Source: Halichondria panicea (lineage: Eukaryota > Porifera > Demospongiae > Suberitida > Halichondriidae). From it: a stretch of DNA of 64,000 nucleotides. The notes under the pieces were generated by a model. It was not told where the DNA came from. It ran no database searches and worked only from the letters and a program-made list of their open reading frames with translations. The translations under genes were made by a program, and so were the position numbers. Positions 23,031-35,047 of the stretch are shown here, in pieces. The DNA is taken from contig NC_087377.1 of assembly GCF_963675165.1 (NCBI RefSeq), forward strand, positions 13,140,198 through 13,204,197. The letters run 5' to 3'. The number at the start of each line of letters is the position of its first letter. Positions within the stretch are counted from its first letter, which is position 1.

Positions 23031-25799
23031 TATTATTATTATTATTATTATTATTAAGACTTTACAGCCTGTAACGTGAATGATATAAAAACAAGTGATT
23101 GTTGTAGCAAAGACTATAGCTGACAGACTGTGCCGCATTGAGCAACACAGCTGGATAATTTAATGTGAAGTACATGTGAAGCTAGCTATAATTACGTGTG
23201 TAGCATCTGTTGCATGGGCACATTAAGTGGTAGGTACATGGGATGTCAGAGACAAAGTTTTGTTTGAAGTGCTCCCAGAAGTAATGGTGGAGTGTATTCT
23301 TTGTTGAAGTTAGTGGTGCGCTGATATCCATCAGCATAGTGGGCATCAAGTTCCATAACCTTGTGATACGATTGAGGTAGAAGTGTCTGCTTGCGCTGTA
23401 GTGATTGGCTTGTACAGTGAGTTTGTTGTTGCAACTGAAGCGGGTGCGACCAGTAACGAATTTGATGTGATCTCTTATGTTGAAGTTGTCCGAGGGTTCC
23501 TTTAGTGACTTTACTAGAAACATTATGTCCTGTATTTCAAACCAGTACATTAGAGGTAGTAGCTTCAAATCGGACAGCCTCGATCTGTATGAGCTTGAGT
23601 AATCATTGAGTATGAATTTGGTGGCTCTCCTCTGGATTCTTTCTAGTTTTTGAATGTCCTTGATCAAATTTGGTCTCCAGACTTGGGAGCAGTAGGTGAC
23701 CTGGGATCTAACTAGGGTTATATATAACGATTTTTTTGTGCTGGTTTCTGATTTCATTGAAATCGTCCGTCGGATGAGGTTAAGAGCTCGGTAGGCCTTA
23801 GACGATATGAGGTTATAATGCAGTGACCAGGAGAGGTTGTTGGCTATGCACAAGCCTAGGTCTTTTTCTTTTGTAGCAAAGTTAAGGTGAGAATTGTGGA
23901 TTGAGTAGAGTGTATTAGGGTTGTCTTCGTGCCAGCTAGGATGAGTTATGCGCAGCACATTACATTTTCCTTCATTGAGTTGCATGTTCCAAGTAGTGCA
24001 CCAGGATGACAACTGGTTGATGTCTGTTTGTAATTCCAATTGGTCTTCCGTAGAAGTGATGCACTTTACTAGCTTTGTGTCGTCCGCAAATAGAAATGGA
24101 TTGGCAGATGAGATGCACTCCGGTAATTGATAAAAATAATAAATAACAGTGGGCCTAGGATGCTTCCTTGCGGAACTCCTGACATAACTGGTAAGTAGTT
24201 GGATGGAGTATTAATAACACTTGTGAAGTGTATCCTGTCATGTAGGTACGATTTAAACCACAGCCAAAGAGGGCCTGTGATGCCTGTCTTCCAAAGCTTT
24301 AGCAACAGCTCATTGTGTGGGACCATGTCGAAAGCTTTCTTAAAATCTAGGTAGATGACATCTGTAGGTTTTCGGTTTTCTATGTTGTCAAAAACTTGGG
24401 AAAAGAATAGGATTAATTGAGAAAGACATGATCGGTTTCTTAGGAACCCGAATTGTTGGCATGTTATCTTTGGTCTCACGAATGTAATAATTTTCTTGTA
24501 GATGATAGTTTCAAAGACTTTGGATATAATTGGGAGAAGAGAGATGGGCCGAAAGTTTTCTACAAGATGGGGGTCGCCCTTCTTTGGGATTGGGCAGATT
24601 TTGTGGACCTTCCAGTGGGGTGGGAAAGTATGTGAAGATAGGCTAGAATTGAAAATGTGTGTGACTGATCTTGTGAGAGCGGTAGCACAGCATTTGAGGG
24701 TTGACGCATTTATATTATCGTGGCCTGGTGACTTTGTTGTGTCTAGTGAGGTGAGGGTTTCGTACACCTCAGACTCTTCTATAGAGATAGAGCTCAGTTG
24801 ATAAGTGGGGGAGGGCATTTTGTCCCATGGAGGAAGTGTATAGTCACTTCTTGTGAATGTCGAGTTAAAGTATTTGTTGAAAATTTCAGCAATCTGTCCA
24901 GTCTCTGTGATGATGGAGCCGTTGTGGATTATTGTTCTAGTTTGTGGACTTTTCTTACTTAGGTCGCGCAGATGACGGAATAGTTTACTTGGGTTGAACT
25001 TAAAGCATACTGCCAACGATTTTTCGTACTCAGATTTGGCAGTTGTCATTAGTTCCTGGAGATGAGTAGACAAGTTAGATAGCCTTAGGGATGTACTCTC
25101 AGTGGGTTTGGATTTGTTTCTGCGTGTAAGCGTTTTGCAGCGATTGATAGTATGTCTCATTTCTGTGGTATACCATTTTGGGCTTTTTGACTTCTGAGAG
25201 TTAAATTTGGGCACAAATATTTCCTGTGCTCTTGAGATGATTTTTTCTAGATGGACTGAACAGGCAGGCTTGGGTTGGCAGATAAAAAACTCAGACATGG
25301 AATTAAAATTTGCTTTTTTAAAGTTGTAGTTGCTGGCCGGTTTGTCTTTAGAGAGTAGTTTTGGTGTTTTTAAGCCATCTAGTGAGAACGTGATAAGGAA
25401 GTGATCAGACATAGGTGAACAATTAGACGAGTCAATGTGCAGGTTGAGTATCCTGTCTGGTGAATTCGTGCATACTACGTCCAGTATGTTTCCTTTTGTG
25501 TGTGTTGGAGATGCAATCAGTTGGAGAAAGTTCTGAGCGAAAAGTGAGTTACAAATAGAAACCGAGAGTGGAGTTTTTCCAGACAAAGATGACCAATCTA
25601 CATCTGGGCAGTTTAGGTCGCCCACCAAGATGGTGTTGTGGTTTGGAAGAGACGATATGGCGTTTGCCACTTCTAAAGAAAAATGTGCTGGTGGTATGTA
25701 GATACATGCCAGGGTTGTTTTGGGAGAAACAAGCAGTTCAATTACAATTAGTTCCAGAGATTCGTGCCTGCAGATTAGTTGAGAGGGTATATCTTCGGA
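23031..25799 (-). mobile_element. LINE retrotransposon, 5'-truncated, one frameshift
   Basis: This is a non-LTR retrotransposon copy. The minus strand begins inside the AP-endonuclease domain (VGDLNCPDVDW, then SDHFLI) and continues into reverse transcriptase (FRPISLLPIISKVFE, QFGFLRNRSC, DVIYLDFKKAFDMVPH, GVPQGSILGPLLF). Near 24120-24131 four bases are missing just before the catalytic FADDTKL motif, which shifts the frame; the rest continues from about 24100 to 23182 and ends with a typical LINE C-terminal region (QRRATKF, LNRITRLWNLMP). A (TAA)n tail at 23031-23056 follows. The combination of endonuclease and A/T microsatellite tail suggests a CR1/L2/Jockey-related clade. The N-terminal endonuclease half and any first frame are absent, so this copy is dead. 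Confidence 0.9.
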
Positions 25800-26215
25800 T
25801 ATAATTATATATAGTGAGAGATAGTGAGGGAGAGGGGGGTAGAGTGAAGGAGAAAGGGTGTATATATATAGTGAGAGATAGTGAGGGAGAGGGGGGTAGA
25901 GTGAAGGAGAAAGGGTGTATATATGGTGAAAGATAGTGGGGGAGAGGGGGATAGAGTGAAGGAGGAAGGGTGTATATATGGTGAAAGATAGTGGGGGAGA
26001 GGGGGGTAGAGTGAAGGAGGAAGGGTGTATATATGGTGAAAGATAGTGGGGGAGAGGGGGGTAGAGTGAAGGAGAAAAGGTGTATATATATAGTGAGAGA
26101 TAGTGAGGGAGAGGGGGGTAGAGTGAAGGAGAAAGGGTGTATATATGGTGAAAGATAGTGGGGGAGAGGGGGGTAGAGTGAAGGAGAAAGGGTGTATATA
26201 GTGAGAGATAGTGTT
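25800..26215. repeat. minisatellite, ~55 bp unit (right block)
   Basis: About seven units of the array described at 22835-23030, some carrying 'atggtgaaagatagtggggg' variants. It lies directly upstream of the LINE 5' truncation point. Confidence 0.9.
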
Positions 26216-26812
26216 GACATGCATATTGTAATGTGTATATGAATGTACACATGTAGATTGTCATAGTAATTGTGACACAGATAACACCCCATAAGATTCA
26301 TCACCTTAATAAATACTAATCGTGAAATCGTTGATGGTGCCAGTATGAGCACACACACACCCTTGACAAGTATTCACGATCAAGTGAATGAATAAAGGAG
26401 TTGCATACATGCATGTACATACTTAAGACACTATTGACTCAATTCAACGACAACGTATTGGAAACCTCGAGCTCGTCAATTATAAATAGATACACATTTA
26501 AGTGTATGAGACAACACATTTTAAAATCAGCAAAGCGCTAGTATATCAGTAGTTTACAGATTATTGTCAGAGACTTCAATACTGCAACACGGAAAATAGC
26601 TCATTACACACACGTACCTTTTCTCATCGTATCCATGATATTTCGATACACACCCTCACCCTTAATTCCACTCTTGTCTAATATAAAACCCTATTGCATG
26701 TAAAAAAATCTATACCATCATCAGCTGCTGCATCAGAAAGAGTTATATATTTACCCTTTTAGTTTCTAATAAACGTTAGATTTGGGATAATATTCAAGAT
26801 GCTTATACCGTA

Positions 26813-27002
26813 TTACTAGAATGGTTTGCGAGTATCGAACTTTGATCAGCTCCCAAAAATACAATTGCAAAACCTAAATTAGTACTGGTAATTACACACA
26901 TGCAATCATTGCATATGCCAGAACGCAGTAGCTAGTCAATTTTTCTGCTGATTCGGCTCATTTGCAAAGGTTTTTGACTAGTAAAATATTCTAGTAATAC
27001 GA
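26813..27002. mobile_element. miniature element with 'CCGTATTACTAGAAT' ends
   Basis: The left end 'taccgtattactagaatggt' and right end 'aatattctagtaatacgat' are inverted repeats flanked by TA. A related copy is at 57308-57535. It is probably a Tc1/mariner-type MITE. No coding sequence. Confidence 0.6.
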
Positions 27003-27301
27003 TAATCACATATTAAATGTTCATGAGCACAATTAATTAGAAAGGCAGCTAGGCATGCTGGAATAACCATGAGCGCGCACGCATGCATACATCAAATAAT
27101 AGAATGGGTAAATTTTTAGCAAAGGTCAGCCACCAGATGTGTTGTATCTTGTATATCAACAAAAATTATTATAACTGTCTACATGTATGAGATACAAAAA
27201 CAGGAAGTGTAATTAAAAAAGCTATGAAAGTATATATTAAAACAAGGAGGTTGTCTAGCTAGTCAGTAATCACATTGACATGCATCAAGAAATAATTCAA
27301 G

Positions 27302-29611
27302 ATGACATTACATATATATTGGCTCATAGGAGTTCTCTTGATTTGCTTTCTGGCTGGCCTCAGCACTGGTAAGACTAACTATAGATTTCCTTACATTGAA
27401 CACTGCATGTTTTGCAAAGCCCAATATTCAGTGAGTATGGAGAGACCATGTCCAATGGAAACAGTCGCTTTTACCTGCACTGCTCCTGGAGAGGTTTTGA
27501 GATGGGAATCAAATGTAGCTCGTACAATCACTGTCTGCTCCACCTCCTCTGATCTCAATGTACCCATTGTTGTATCAGGTTACACTGTGACACTGATTGC
27601 AGTTGATAATGCTACATTAACATCTACTCTGTCAAGAACAGCAGAGAATGGGATCACTGTGTCCTGTGTGGGGTTTATGCCTGTAAGCACTATAGGATCT
27701 TCAATGATCCGATTGGTTGGTGAGTTCCAGTTAATTAGTGTCTCGTCCATAATTGTAGTAATTTATTGTTAGATCCACCAGGACCACCTTCCACCATCAG
27801 AGTGAGACACTCCACTTTGAGCATCTTAGCCAATAAAGTCAGCGTAACTATTGGTTGGGACCCTCCTACTGAGACTGGTGGTAGAGATGACCTCACCTAC
27901 ACAGTGACCGTCTCACTTCCGGCCCAACTCTCTACTACTGTCCTCACATCCACCTCTGTCACTCTGATTACCCAATACAATGTGGACTACACTGTCAGTG
28001 TTGTAGCTACCAACTGTGCTGGGAACAGTACGACCGCTGAGTACAGTTTTAGGATTGGTGAGTATTATTATTTTGGACACAGTGTAAACTCCTTCTCAGG
28101 CAATTGTCCTGTGTTGACCAACCCCATAAATGGAGCCTTGGGACCAGTCTCCAGCAGATTGCCAGGATCCACAGTAACCATCCAGTGTGATGCTGGGTAT
28201 GTGTCTGCTGTTACAATGGTGACATGTGAGGGTACATTGATGTGGAGTCCTGACCCTGAGGCTATTGAATGTGCAGCACTAACTACTCCCACAACTCGTG
28301 AGTTTAAGCTCTTGGTTATATATTTACCCCGTGTGTGCACAGCGAGCAGCAAGGGTAGAGTGATTGGTGCATGTGTGTGTGTCGGTTTGTGTATGTGTGT
28401 GGACACAAAAATGAGCTGTTAGAGTGAACTAGACACTTTCGTTGTTGAGCTCTTATCTTGGTGTAGAGGGATTCTATAGACAGGACAGGTTAGACAAATT
28501 AGCTAGAGACAGGCTCCTAGCTATAGGCAATAACAACTAGTTACAGACAAATTGACTTCACAGTGTAGCTTAACCAAATTCTTAGATTGAGAAGCAAAAC
28601 ATCAACTGACAATACAGGAAAAATGAGAGGGTAAAGCAAAGTGAGGCAAAAAGGGTAAACCTTAAATACGTGGAGCGAGGCCCCAGAGGCTCGCACAACA
28701 ACAAAGGGAGCATTAACAATGAGAATTGTTATAGATGATATCAACATCAACATCAAATCATGGTTAAGGTAATGGTTCTAATAAAATTAATAGTAAAGTG
28801 CATTGAGCATGAATATTCGTAGACTGCTTCAACTGTTAATGAGGCAGTGGTTGAAAAATAATAGTTGTAGGTGATCTTCGAAGGTGACAAAAAACACTGT
28901 TTTATAATCGATACAATCGTTGCTTTATAGATTTACGATCATTCCTCATAATGTTAAGGTCGTTACGATAAAAATTTTGTATCCGTTTTGCTGCTGCATG
29001 TGCGATGAAGCTCAACGCACAGGGTGAATGCTCTACTGAGCATCAAATAAATACTTCTAACTGTATGTTATTTACACAGCTCCTCCAATGAACTGCAAGG
29101 CTCCACTATCCCCACCAAGGAATGGCACCATCAGTGATCATTCAGTACCAGCTCTTTCCGGTACGCAAGTGACCTTTCAGTGTGACGATGAGCTGTTCCC
29201 TGAGGGAATAATGACTGCTACCTGTCTAGCTACAGGAGAGTGGGACAAAAACCCACTCTGCAGAGGCAAGTGTATTCATTACTTGAATTAAGTAGTCATG
29301 CTTCTATACCTTGAACCACCTATACAGCTGTTTCTTACAATTGTGCCAGCCTATCTGATGGGAGTCGATTTGATGCAGCTGTCTCCATCAGTGTGGTTAT
29401 CACGGCAGTTCTATTCAACGTCATTGGATTGTTGATGGGACTCTTGATAATGTATTTGTTCATGCGTAAGAAGGCAGTGTACTCCCCTAGAGCCAAAGAG
29501 GAAGTTAACGTAAGACCCACTGTACCAGCTGGTCCTGTTTATGAGGAGGTGTCACCCAAAGAGGAGATTGAACTCAACACTAATCAGGCGTATGGACCAT
29601 TAGGACTGTGA
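27302..29611 (+). CDS. receptor D: intact Ig-FN3-Sushi x2-TM receptor with two-tyrosine tail
   Basis: This is the only undamaged member of the family: 439 residues from six exons, 27302-27368, 27420-27719, 27773-28057, 28100-28297, 29080-29265 and 29328-29611. Residues 1-22 are the signal peptide, 23-122 the Ig-like domain (FTC, LRW, VSC), 123-217 FN3 (GWDPPTETGGRDDLTYTV; NCAGNSTTAEY), 218-283 and 284-345 two Sushi domains, about 364-391 the membrane helix (then RKK), and 392-439 the tail. Tail tyrosines are Y417 (YEEV) and Y434 (YGPL), 13 residues between the motifs, plus Y397 close to the membrane. Intron 5 uses a GC donor (gcaagt). Intron 1 is 51 bases, open and in frame, so retention would add 17 residues. 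The ectodomain has several N-x-S/T sites. A cell-surface recognition role is inferred from architecture; ligand and partners are unknown. Confidence 0.88.
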
Positions 29612-29659
29612 AACTTTTGCATACTCATGATTATAATGAATTAATGTATAATTATGAAA

Positions 29660-29790
29660 GCACCGCGGGTGCTGATGCCTCAATGGATGTATCAAAGCTA
29701 CAAAACATAAAGCTACTAGCTATATAATTATTGCTAATACACACATGATATAATGATGAATTAATTTTGCTGCATGCAGGCTAAACATAA
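29660..29790. mobile_element. ATGCCTCGGTG-family element, fragment
   Basis: The sequence 'gcaccgcgggtgctgatgcc' and following bases match the 5' part of the copy at 36203-37456. Only one end is present. Confidence 0.5.
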
Positions 29791-30485
29791 CCGTCCTTTT
29801 TTCACCATAGAACAAAAACATAATTTTATTGTGACGCTTATATTAGAGTGGTATATAGGCTATATTCAGACACAATGGATGTTCAGACATTCATTCTAAG
29901 AAAACAAGCAGTGAAAAAACATTTTCTTTTGCACCATCTGATCAAGCATGTGTTACTATGAATGTATGCAAAAAAGAATTGATAAATATCAACTAGGTAC
30001 TAAGTCTTCAAGAGCTGAAAATGTGCTAGTGTCTGCATGATAAACGGTAAGAACAGACAAAAAAATCGATCACCATGGAGACACACCCTACCGTTTCTTC
30101 TGAAGGGGGATATGCTGAGAGTCACATAGTAATTATGTAAGGACAATAACTAAACAATAAAACACCCAAAGTTAGAGTTGCAAAACACTTGTATGTCCGT
30201 CCATGCAGCAATTATTTCTCGTGTATCAATTATCAGATCGACAGCAATGGGGTCAAAGGTCAAACGTTATATTGGCATCCCATGTGTAACTGAGGGCAAG
30301 GGTCAAAGGTTATTTGGTAATTGTACATGGGGTGTCAAAAGCCTTTGACCTTTGACCCCATTGCTGTCTGATCATTGATACGCAAGTAACTCAGCGGAAA
30401 TAATTGCTGCATGGACATACTAAGCGTTTTGCAACTCTAACTTTGGGGGTTTTATTGTTTAGTTATTGTCCTTACATAATTACTA

Positions 30486-30690
30486 CCTTAAGGTGACATA
30501 TTTTCACAGGTAGATTTGTTTGCGTTTTTACAGTTTTGTACATTTTGCGGTATAATTTTTTGCGAAATGTCGATCTGGATACATTAAACAAGAGGGCGGC
30601 CAATTATTTGCGACTACTAATTTTTGCGATTTTACTCTCATTCGCAGAAATAGCAGAAATTAATACACGCGAAAATATGTCACCTTAAGG
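30486..30690. mobile_element. Tc1/mariner-type MITE, nested
   Basis: The ends are CCTTAAGGTGACATATTTTC and its inverse, bounded by TA on both sides. The uninterrupted opposite arm of the host palindrome shows a single TA at this spot, which confirms a clean TA target duplication. 205 bases, non-coding. Confidence 0.9.
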
Positions 30691-30875
30691 TATGTAACTC
30701 TCAGCATATCCCCCTACAGAAAAAGCGGTAGGTTGTGTCTGGTGATCGATTTTTTTGTTTGTTCTTACCGTTTATCAGACACTAGCACATTTTCAGCTCT
30801 TAAAGATTTAGTATAGTTGATATTTACAATTCTTTTTTGCATATACATTCATAGTAACACATGCTTGATCAGATG

Positions 30876-31976
30876 TAGCCTCGATCCCAGGCCGAGTTTT
30901 CGCTTTTATAACGGTTAGGCGAACAACTGGGCCTGGTACTAGTTGTCTGCGCATGCGTCAGTCGTTCGTCAGATTCTGACGAATGGATATTCTCGTTCAC
31001 TTTCGTGACATTTATATTCGTGTACTATCGTGTACTAGAAGTCAGTTCCCGTTTTATCATTATTGGAATCGATTGGAATGGCTCTTAGCTGAAGCTTCTC
31101 TCTTCTCTGAAGCTTATTCTGAAGACTGAACAACAAGGGAAGAGGTATAAAGCTTTGTCAAGCTTGTTAAGGTCAGATATTTTTGTGTGGGCCCTATGGA
31201 TGGCTATGCTATCAAGTCTTGTTCATGTTTGGCAAGATCTACCGGTACGTAGGTAGACTATATATAGTTTCATCATTAATATGGTGGATCAAGTGAAGAG
31301 TGTGAGCTAGAGAACTTGGTGCTGCCATCATCAGCTCGTCGACAATGACACTATAACCGAGAAATTTAATATGTATAGATCTACACGTATTTAAAATGTC
31401 TACTTCTCTGTACAGGAGCAATGGCTAATATCCAGCTATCCCAACAGTGCTCCTCTTGGCTATACTAACGGACGAGACTGGACAGTTTGAGGTAAGGGTT
31501 TAACCGTCTTTGGTTTCTTTTAATATTGTCCTATACTCACAGACACAGGACTGGAGTATGACCTGCTCATTCGAGCGTTGCTGGGTAGCTCAGAGACATC
31601 AAGAGAATCTACGTTTTCTCAAGCAATGAGTTACGAGTTGGGGCCTAGAATCAGAGAAGTCCAGCAGCCTGCTAAATCTTTTTGAAACGTAATTTGAAGG
31701 CATTCAATCAGCTTGAAGTTGCCCTGGGTCACTGTAATTGTGCTGCAGCACAACTGGCAACTCCCCAGGCCTTTGTGAAGCAGCTCCCTATGTGCATCTT
31801 TTGTGTACTCACTCTGTGCATTTTCTGTGTACAAATTTCTATTATTGATTTATTAAATATTTTTGCCGACCACAAATATACAATGAAAATTTGACGCATG
31901 CGCAGACAACTAGTACCAGGCCCAGTTGTTCGCCTAACCGTTATAAAAGCGAAAACTCGGCCTGGGATCGAGGCTA
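30876..31976. mobile_element. Mutator-like MITE with 9-bp target duplication, nested
   Basis: The terminal inverted repeats are about 85 bases and begin TAGCCTCGATCCCAGGCC. GATCAGATG is duplicated at 30867-30875 and 31977-31985, and the opposite arm of the host palindrome shows the empty site. Long terminal repeats plus a 9-base duplication point to the Mutator (MULE) superfamily. The interior has no credible transposase. Related ends are seen at about 54083-54150 and 63439. Confidence 0.88.
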
Positions 31977-32519
31977 GATCAGATGGTGCAAAAGAAAATG
32001 TTTTATCACTGCTTGTTTCCTTAGAATGAGTGTCTGAACATCCATTGTGTCTGAACATAGATGCCTAATTCTAGCGATAGAACGTAAAGTAATAGTAGCT
32101 GTTCCACAAGGTCAATTACACGTATAGCCTTGATTTTAGGCCACGTTATAAATTCCCCAGCAACAAATATTTCCAGAATTTACTCGGCGCTCAATTGGAG
32201 TAAAAAATTATTTGTTGGGCTTGGCGCTTCTTTTAGAGTGGTGCTGTGTAATTCATCACCTTATATAATGTTAATAGGTTGAAATTGGTGATGTATAGGA
32301 GTATGTATGCATGCATATATCCTGCCAAATATCTGCTGCATCCTGTGTATGTGTGCACGAGTGTATATTATAGTAAGAGAGAGTTGCATACATACTTGAT
32401 TGAGTACTATTGATTACAGATACATATATAAGTGCAGTGCAGTGCAGTATGCAGGGGGGGGCGGGGGTGAGTCAAAATGTCAGTTGTCTCCCATAAGTCC
32501 TATTTATTATATAGATGTC

Positions 32520-33010
32520 GTATATATGTAATACGAAATAGGTGTCCAATATATGAAAAAGGTGTACTATAGTATTAAAGAGGTGTCTTATATATGAAAT
32601 AGGTGTCCTTATATATGAAAAAGGTGTACTATAATATTAAAGAGGTGTCTTATATACGAAATAGGTGTCCTTATATATGAAAAAGGTGTACTATAGTATT
32701 AAAGAGGTGTCTTATATACGAAATAGGTGTCTTATATATGAAAAAGGTGTACTATAATATTAAAAAGGTGTCTTATATACGAAATAGGTGTCCTATATAT
32801 GAAAAAGGTGTACTATAGTATTAAAGAGGTGTCTTATATACGAAATATAGGTGTCCTATGTATGAAAAAGGTGTACTATAGTATTAAAAAGGTGTCTTAT
32901 ATACGAAATAGGTGTCCTATATATGAAAAAGGTGTACTATAATATTAAAGAGGCGTCTTATATACGAAATAGGTGTCCTTTAAAAGGTGTTTATATACTA
33001 AATACGTGTC
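32520..33010. repeat. tandem repeat, ~62 bp unit x7
   Basis: Each unit has three 'aggtgtc' or 'aggtgtact' pieces separated by 'ttatatacgaaat', 'ctatatatgaaaa' and 'atagtattaaag'. A short related string occurs at 17080-17110. No coding meaning is apparent. Confidence 0.85.
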
Positions 33011-33132
33011 CTATATATAGGTGGTGTCTTAAATATAAATGTGTGTGTGTGTGTACGTGTGTGTGTGGAGGGTTAGGATTAACTTGTTCTAAACTTTCTT
33101 TGCTATTCTCTTTTAGGGCAGTGAAGTTTATT

Positions 33133-33642
33133 ATGCCTCGGTGCGCATGCGCAAGCGAGGTATACAGTAGTGTTTTTGTGTGTCTGTGTGTCTGTGTGTG
33201 TATAGACTGCTACAGCTGCTCAAGGATGAATCAAGTGCAAGTAAGAGTTTCTATAGGCTTCTAGTCATGTTTTCTTGGATTTTAATTTGTGGATTTGCAA
33301 AATAATGCTTCGTTCTCGAGTTATGCTTAGTTTTGCTTACTTGGAATGCCATTGCAGCCTTTTCAGAAGAGTGCGTAGCAAAACTTGTTCACCGAGTGTT
33401 GCTACTCTACTTAGTAGTTAGCTCTGCACTAAAACGCTAGCTGTTGGTAGCTTCAAGGGTGAGAAGAGAGCTGCAAGGCTCTGCTGACGCAGCCATTAAT
33501 TTTAGACTCGATAGTTTTTAACAATAATCATGGTTGATCATTACCTACTCTTTGAGTTTCCGTTTCCCTTGTGATTCTGCCTGCATGTAATGCAAAAGCT
33601 ATTAATTTTATGTCATGTAGCTTTGGCACCTCACCGAGGCAT
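33133..33642. mobile_element. ATGCCTCGGTG-family miniature element, complete
   Basis: The ends ATGCCTCGGTG and CACCGAGGCAT are inverted repeats about 510 bases apart. The left end continues into 'cgcatgcgcaagcgagg'. The opposite-orientation copy at 36203-37456 confirms the borders; fragments lie at 16800, 29660, 45583 and 61430. It is non-coding. Confidence 0.75.
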
Positions 33643-34069
33643 CAGCACCCGCAGTGCTTTCACTATTAGAATATAAGGCAAACAGCATGTGAAAATTGCA
33701 AATTCTTATACATGTATGTAAAACGGTAGGTGGGTGTGGCTAAAACTACTACAGAAATAAACCATAGATAGTAGAGGAAGGGGATTGGAAAAGGGATCAC
33801 GTGAGCTTACGTTTGCAACGTAAGCCTCTGGACAGTCCGCATGTCAACCAATAGACACCTTGAGGTGTGATTTCACTGGTTTTGAGGTCAAGAGAAGGTT
33901 TGCAAATGAGAGAATTTTTTAATACTAGGTAAGTAATTGTATGAATAGCCCTAAAACTTGTCCTTTAGGTATGGCTAGGTACAAAATGAAACATTATTAC
34001 TACTGTGTGTGTGTGTGTGTGCATGCGTGCGTGAGTGATAAGGATCTCAACTAACAATTTGTGCTACAG

Positions 34070-34230
34070 AAATATCATGGATTTGGCTAGCTTGTCCATA
34101 TTTGTATTCTAAGCACGGAAACTCACCACTCAAGTCTTTGTGGATGTGCTGCTTGACCAGCTGCACTCCCCTGGTCACCCTCCAGGTCTCCTGAGAGTAC
34201 AGCCTCACATCCTCAGCCACATAGTACCTG
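34070..34230 (-). pseudogene. HEAT-like protein exon, open copy
   Basis: After a 'ccctcag' acceptor the minus strand reads YYVAEDVRLYSQETWRVT and continues GVQLVKQHIHKDLS to a 'gtgagt' donor, with no stop. This is the cleanest copy of an exon also found at 20.9-21.0 kb. The likely preceding exon is at 36105-35990. Whether the pair belongs to a live gene cannot be told here; I mark it as a fragment because no complete gene is visible. Confidence 0.45.
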
Positions 34231-35047
34231 AGGGGGAGGGAGAGATAGTGAAATACAGTGGAACAATAACAAAGGACCCTACAAATTTCCTATGCAAAAT
34301 AATTCCGAGCGAAGCAAGGCTCTAATCAGATTCATTTTAGTGGTGGTAGCTAGCTAGTGGACACATTCATTAGAACTATATAGTGGCTTAATTTGGTTGC
34401 TGCAGACAGTACGGTTAATTGACTTCAAAGTTAATTGGACTAGTTACAATCTGCAAGGACAATTAACCTCTCTACCGTGGTGAAAAACCTACTGTAAAGA
34501 ATACACGTAAAATGAAGTACAAATGGTATATGCATCAGTCAACAAACACAATCTGTACTAGGGTGGGTGGATTTGGTAAAGACTTCAGAATGGATAAGCA
34601 ACAATCACACTGAGCCCAAACAGACGGTAAAGACACACTCTACAATAAATATTAAGAAGTAAGGGTCGTAGCTTTGTTGGAGGGCCTACTACCATTATTT
34701 GATGAACATGATTATTACTGGTTGGCTGGTAGCAAGTGTCACTGTGGGTATAGGTGTGGTTGTCTCTCCTCCGTGGAAATACACAACTGGAAGGGATTCA
34801 GAGAATAAAATGTCTCATGCTTGATAAAGGGAACTTCCAGTATATTGGTGTATTCGAAGAAGTATGTACCAAAGTACATGTATGTTAGAATGAATGGCTT
34901 GTACACCGTCTCACTTTTAGTTTATACTCATTACCACTAATTAACATGCCAATCACTTCTAACATAGATAAAGGAAAGGGATTGGAAATGGAAGCGGTAC
35001 AATCCATGTTTCCCCGTGGTTTAATCGAGGCTGTTATTCTACATGCA

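Larger units (their letters stand above)
29868..32058. mobile_element. large palindromic transposon with two nested insertions
   Basis: Left and right arms are reverse complements over several hundred bases: 'cagacacaatggatgttcag' at the left edge returns as 'tgaacatccattgtgtctg' at the right edge, and the fold centre lies near 30290-30340 ('caaaggtcaaa' and 'tttgacctttg'). The right arm is interrupted at 30486-30690 and 30876-31976 by two further elements. No transposase reading frame is seen, so this is a foldback-type non-autonomous element. Confidence 0.8.

Noticed and set aside
24069-26358. Long minus-strand open frames of 140-730 residues rich in Ser, Leu, Tyr and Pro
   Set aside because: The repeated part is translation of the minisatellite, which is open in all three frames. 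Only the part from about 25799 downward is real LINE coding sequence.
32520-33010. Possible CRISPR-like array
   Set aside because: Repeats are head to tail without unique spacers, and the window is eukaryotic.
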